Source: Alphaproteobacteria bacterium (GTDB lineage Bacteria; Pseudomonadota; Alphaproteobacteria; ATCC43930; CGMCC-115725). From it: a stretch of DNA of 8,333 nucleotides. Location: positions 1-8,333 of the forward strand of contig JAFMSA010000151.1 of assembly GCA_017353855.1 (NCBI GenBank), read 5' to 3'. Below are positions 6,205 to 8,333 of the stretch, one piece after another. Positions within the stretch are counted from its first letter, which is position 1, and every line of letters begins with the position of its first letter. The translations under genes were made by a program, and so were the position numbers. The notes beneath the pieces are model-generated. The model had not been told where the DNA came from. It worked only from the letters and a program-made list of their open reading frames with translations, and made no database searches.

Positions 6205-6573
6205 ATGATCGACGATCCTGAAAAAACCGGCCGCCTTGTCGATGCGTTGCGAGCGTCCCTTCCCATCGAAACTAGGCTTCCCGCATCCCTGATGCTGACA
6301 CTGTCCGCGCAGGATTCTGGCGTGGCTATTCCGGCGAGATGCAACGTCGTGGGAATCTTCTACACGGGCGAGGAAGGAGGAATAGTCTGCGCGTTGGACA
6401 TCGGTGGGCCCAATACCAAAACGGCGCACATCGTCTCCGTTACCCACCTGATCTTCGACCGAAAAGTCCCGCTGTTCACCCAAATCACCGCCTATCAGCG
6501 CCATCGCACTAAGAAGCTCAAACAGCAGGCACGCCGCAACGATCGATGGCCGTTCGAAAAATCCCAGCGGTAG
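6205..6573 (+). CDS. Conserved-looking hypothetical protein, 122 residues
   Basis: Intact gene of unknown function. ATG at 6205 has GAGG 7 bases upstream (6194-6197). The protein starts MIDDPEKTGRLVDALRASLP, a helix-like segment. A probable beta-rich core follows with IPARCNVVGIFYTGEEGGIV (42-61), CALDIGG (62-68) and AHIVSVTHLIF (74-84). It ends in a strongly basic tail including YQRHRTKKLKQQARR (97-111). No signal peptide or membrane segment is visible, so it is probably cytoplasmic. The basic tail might contact nucleic acid, but that is only a guess. Codon use and composition look coding throughout, in contrast with the flanks, so it seems to be under selection. I have an impression of close relatives in Bradyrhizobium-like genomes but no functional name. 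It stands alone between about 90 bases upstream and 500 bases downstream without recognisable genes. Confidence 0.75.
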   Translation: MIDDPEKTGRLVDALRASLPIETRLPASLMLTLSAQDSGVAIPARCNVVGIFYTGEEGGIVCALDIGGPNTKTAHIVSVTHLIFDRKVPLFTQITAYQRHRTKKLKQQARRNDRWPFEKSQR

Positions 6574-7086
6574 TTTTGCACCGGCCCCTCTCTCAGGGAC
6601 ACGCGGTCACATCAAGGCCACGGGATAGCCGCGGCGACCAACATCGCTTCGAGCTCACGGTCGTAAACCGCCCCCTCCGGCTTTGGTCGGGTTGCTGTCG
6701 AGCCGTGCGATCAGCGCTGCGTGCTGTGCCGGGGCAATCGGATTCGGGCCGCGGTGCCGTGCTCCTGTTGGGGAGCAATATCGGGCCTTTCTATGGCACG
6801 AGCGCTGCCCGACAGGGCCATCTTGGTGAGACTTGCGCGCCGTTGAGGGGTTGGTGTGTATCCAGCAGCCGCACACCGCCAGTCCCAAACGGGATGATCC
6901 CCGAGCCTTCGCTCGTCATAAAGGATCAGACTGCTCCCCGCTGCCAATTGCGATCGACCTCAGTTCTCCTTATCTGTGCGCGGAAATGTAGAAAGTGCTT
7001 ACGACAGAACAGGGCTGAGCACGTGCCTTAGCAGGATGGATTTCGGGTCGTCGCGAACCGTGCAGTCAAATTTGCGATGTTTGATC
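6574..7086. other. 513-base stretch without a recognisable gene
   Basis: Several minus-strand frames overlap here (6593-6778, 6655-6888, 6711-6947) and one long plus-strand frame (6546-7031), but none gives a recognisable protein or a good ribosome binding site. Pieces such as APAQHAALIARLDSN (minus, about 6680-6730) look protein-like, so an unidentified decayed gene on the minus strand is possible. I see no terminator for the WYL regulator that ends at 7087. Confidence 0.35.
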
Positions 7087-8133
7087 TTATGGACGCGATT
7101 GTTTACGCCGCACGCCGTGATGCACTGCGACGGCATCGGCAAGTTCGGCAAGGCAGAGACGCAATGCCTTCGGCTCGACAACTGTCATCGCGGTTCCCCA
7201 TGTGAACAGATAGTTGCACATCTCCTGCATGCCGCCGGCACGAAAGCGGACCGTCAACGAACCATCAATCTCACGTTTCGTGTTCTGCGTCGGGTGGAAC
7301 TGCCATCGTTCCGCATCATCTGCCGCCTCCGGCGTGAACCGCAGTACCACGTCAATCGGCTCTTCCTGGAATACGCCGAAGGACCGCGCGGCATAGTCCG
7401 AGAGGTTGAAGTCCTCCCGCCGCTGAAAGCCGCGGTCGAGCAGATCAGCGGACGCGATACGGTCAAGCCGCCACAGCCGCATTTCCGGCAACCCCTCGAC
7501 GTGCGCGGCCAGCCAACCCCGCCCGCCATAGAGGATGCCGTACGGACAAAGAATGCGTGTCGCCGGTTCCTCGGTCTCGGCTCCGGCGTACCGCACCACG
7601 ACGAGCTGCATGCCGAGGATTGCACGCCGCAGCGTCGGCAGCACCCCCGGCGCAATCACCGGTCGCGGACCGGGGCGCATTGCGATGCCCTCGGCCTCCA
7701 TCAGCGCGGCAATGTCGGTCTCAGCCCGCCGCAGCGCGTCGGGTCGCATGACTGCGCGCAGCGTCGTCGCGGCCTGCCGCAGCAGTGTGGCGCGGTCGGT
7801 CTCGCCGTGTCCCTCACACTCGCGCGCCGCCGTCTCGATCGCGGCTACCACCTCGACCGGTGGCTCCACGACGCCCACCAGGGCGCTGCCAGGCAGCCGC
7901 CAGCGCCGCAACCGCGCATTGTCCTCCTGGTAGTCCAGCTCGGGGAACATGGCCTGCAAGGTGTCGCGCATGCGCTCCGCCGTCCGGCGGCCCACCCCGA
8001 GTTCGGTCGCCATTTCGTCAAGCGTCAGGCCGGTGCGTGTCGCCGCCAGGTGGCGCGCAAGACGAAGCAGGTTTTCGGCCGGGCCGTAGCGCATGCCGCC
8101 TTGTTGCCCGAGCCTTCGCGGTGCCGCAATCAT
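7087..8133 (-). CDS. HTH-WYL domain transcriptional regulator
   Basis: Intact 348-residue regulator. An N-terminal winged-helix DNA-binding domain (about 17-62) includes AENLLRLARHLAATRTGLTL and LGVGRRTAERMRDTLQAMF, with the recognition helix near GRRTAERMR. A WYL domain follows (about 164-230: LRRAILGMQLVVVRYAG, ILYGGRGWLAAHVEG, MRLWRLDRI). The eponymous W-Y-L is W-L-A here, while the nearby RLDRI is kept. A C-terminal WCX-like region (about 258-335) contains VVLRFTPEAADDAE, WQFHPTQN and WGTAMTVVEPKALR. WYL domains are thought to sense nucleic-acid or other ligands and switch DNA binding. ATG at 8133 overlaps the upstream stop as ATGA, giving translational coupling. An internal ATG at 8094 (MRYGPAENLL), preceded by AAGG, is a real alternative and matches the usual family start. 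Co-expression with the upstream ATPase-like gene suggests it regulates that locus, probably including its own operon. Confidence 0.9.
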   Translation of the reverse strand: MIAAPRRLGQQGGMRYGPAENLLRLARHLAATRTGLTLDEMATELGVGRRTAERMRDTLQAMFPELDYQEDNARLRRWRLPGSALVGVVEPPVEVVAAIETAARECEGHGETDRATLLRQAATTLRAVMRPDALRRAETDIAALMEAEGIAMRPGPRPVIAPGVLPTLRRAILGMQLVVVRYAGAETEEPATRILCPYGILYGGRGWLAAHVEGLPEMRLWRLDRIASADLLDRGFQRREDFNLSDYAARSFGVFQEEPIDVVLRFTPEAADDAERWQFHPTQNTKREIDGSLTVRFRAGGMQEMCNYLFTWGTAMTVVEPKALRLCLAELADAVAVHHGVRRKQSRP

Positions 8134-8333
8134 TTTCGGTGCCCGGCTGCGTCGAACCCCACTGGGCCCCGCCCGCTGACGCGTTCTCTCCATTCAGCGG
8201 CCAGCAGATGCGCCAGCGCCTCGCGCGCCGGCCTATCACGCCACAGGGCGGCTCGGGGCCGCACCAGGTCAAAATCCGCTGGCGTCAGTGTCCGCAGCGC
8301 GTCCAGCCCCGCCGGTGCCGGCAGGTCCGAAGA
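8130..8333 (-). CDS. C-terminal end of a probable AAA-family ATPase (partial, runs off the window)
   Basis: The frame is open from the window edge to TGA at 8130-8132, giving the last 67 residues of a larger protein. It reads LPAPAGLDALRTLTPADFDL, then VRPRAALWRDRPAREALAHLL, and ends GRGPVGF followed by a short tail. The pattern L-x-x-L-T-P-x-D-F-x-x-V-x-x-x-A, then a leucine-rich helix, then a P-x-G-F end, resembles the C-terminus of AAA ATPases found beside WYL regulators in alphaproteobacteria. No Walker motif lies in the window, so the assignment is an inference from this short end and from the neighbour. The 4-base ATGA overlap with the WYL gene shows that both belong to one operon. Confidence 0.55.
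   Translation of the reverse strand, partial: SSDLPAPAGLDALRTLTPADFDLVRPRAALWRDRPAREALAHLLAAEWRERVSGRGPVGFDAAGHRK

Noticed and set aside
6546..7031. Plus-strand open frame of 161 codons
   Set aside because: No ribosome binding site, overlaps the end of the 122-residue gene, and has the Arg/Ser/Pro/Cys composition of a chance frame.
7214..7933. Several plus-strand frames opposite the WYL gene
   Set aside because: They are shadows of a well-supported gene on the other strand.
8134..8193. Upstream extension of the WYL gene to 8193
   Set aside because: The extra 20 residues lie inside the upstream gene, are Arg/Pro-rich, and ATG at 8133 overlaps the upstream stop in the classical coupled way.
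1..8333. CRISPR array, tRNA or rRNA gene, complete transposase or attachment site
   Set aside because: I saw no regularly spaced repeats, no tRNA-like cloverleaf text, no transposase motifs and no convincing paired inverted or direct repeats.

Overview
The window looks like an accessory, gene-eroding stretch of a high-GC alphaproteobacterial genome, most likely a member of the Hyphomicrobiales such as Bradyrhizobium or Mesorhizobium. This rests on base composition, on the SAM-domain type of adenylate cyclase, and on small hypothetical proteins that resemble rhizobial ones. The placement is inference from protein style. No rRNA, tRNA, CRISPR array or complete insertion sequence is visible.

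Layout from left to right. Positions 245-1010 (minus strand) hold a heavily frameshifted class III adenylate cyclase pseudogene whose N-terminal SAM-like domain and both metal-binding motifs can still be read. Positions 1233-2051 (plus) hold a truncated, frameshifted dihydropyrimidinase/hydantoinase pseudogene that runs straight into the last ~50 codons of an aldehyde dehydrogenase, so an ancestral deletion has made a chimera of two catabolic genes. Positions 2132-2590 carry an intact TrmO-type tRNA methyltransferase. Between 2622 and about 3016 lie two small coding remnants that I cannot name.

Positions 3133-4241 (minus) hold two intact, overlapping genes that encode the two halves of a chromate transporter of the short-chain ChrA type. 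Immediately upstream of them (4274-4841, minus) is a broken EamA/DMT-family exporter with a histidine-rich tail, which may once have been in the same operon. Positions 4842-5360 contain nothing I can name. A small, well-initiated 66-codon gene lies at 5361-5561 (minus), followed by a hairpin, a non-coding or eroded stretch with a 17-codon stub at 6057-6110, and an intact 122-codon hypothetical gene at 6205-6573 (plus). Positions 6574-7086 show no gene I recognise.

The right end (7087-8333, minus) is an intact HTH-WYL regulator translationally coupled to an upstream gene of which only the last 67 codons are in the window; that gene looks like the C-terminus of an AAA-type ATPase. This pair is the most plausible part of an interesting system here, because WYL regulators often control defence or DNA-damage-linked loci, but its partner lies mostly outside the window.

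Functionally the only evident cooperation is within the chromate transporter pair and within the WYL/ATPase pair. The rest reads as isolated survivors among decaying genes. I found no convincing evidence of an entirely new system.
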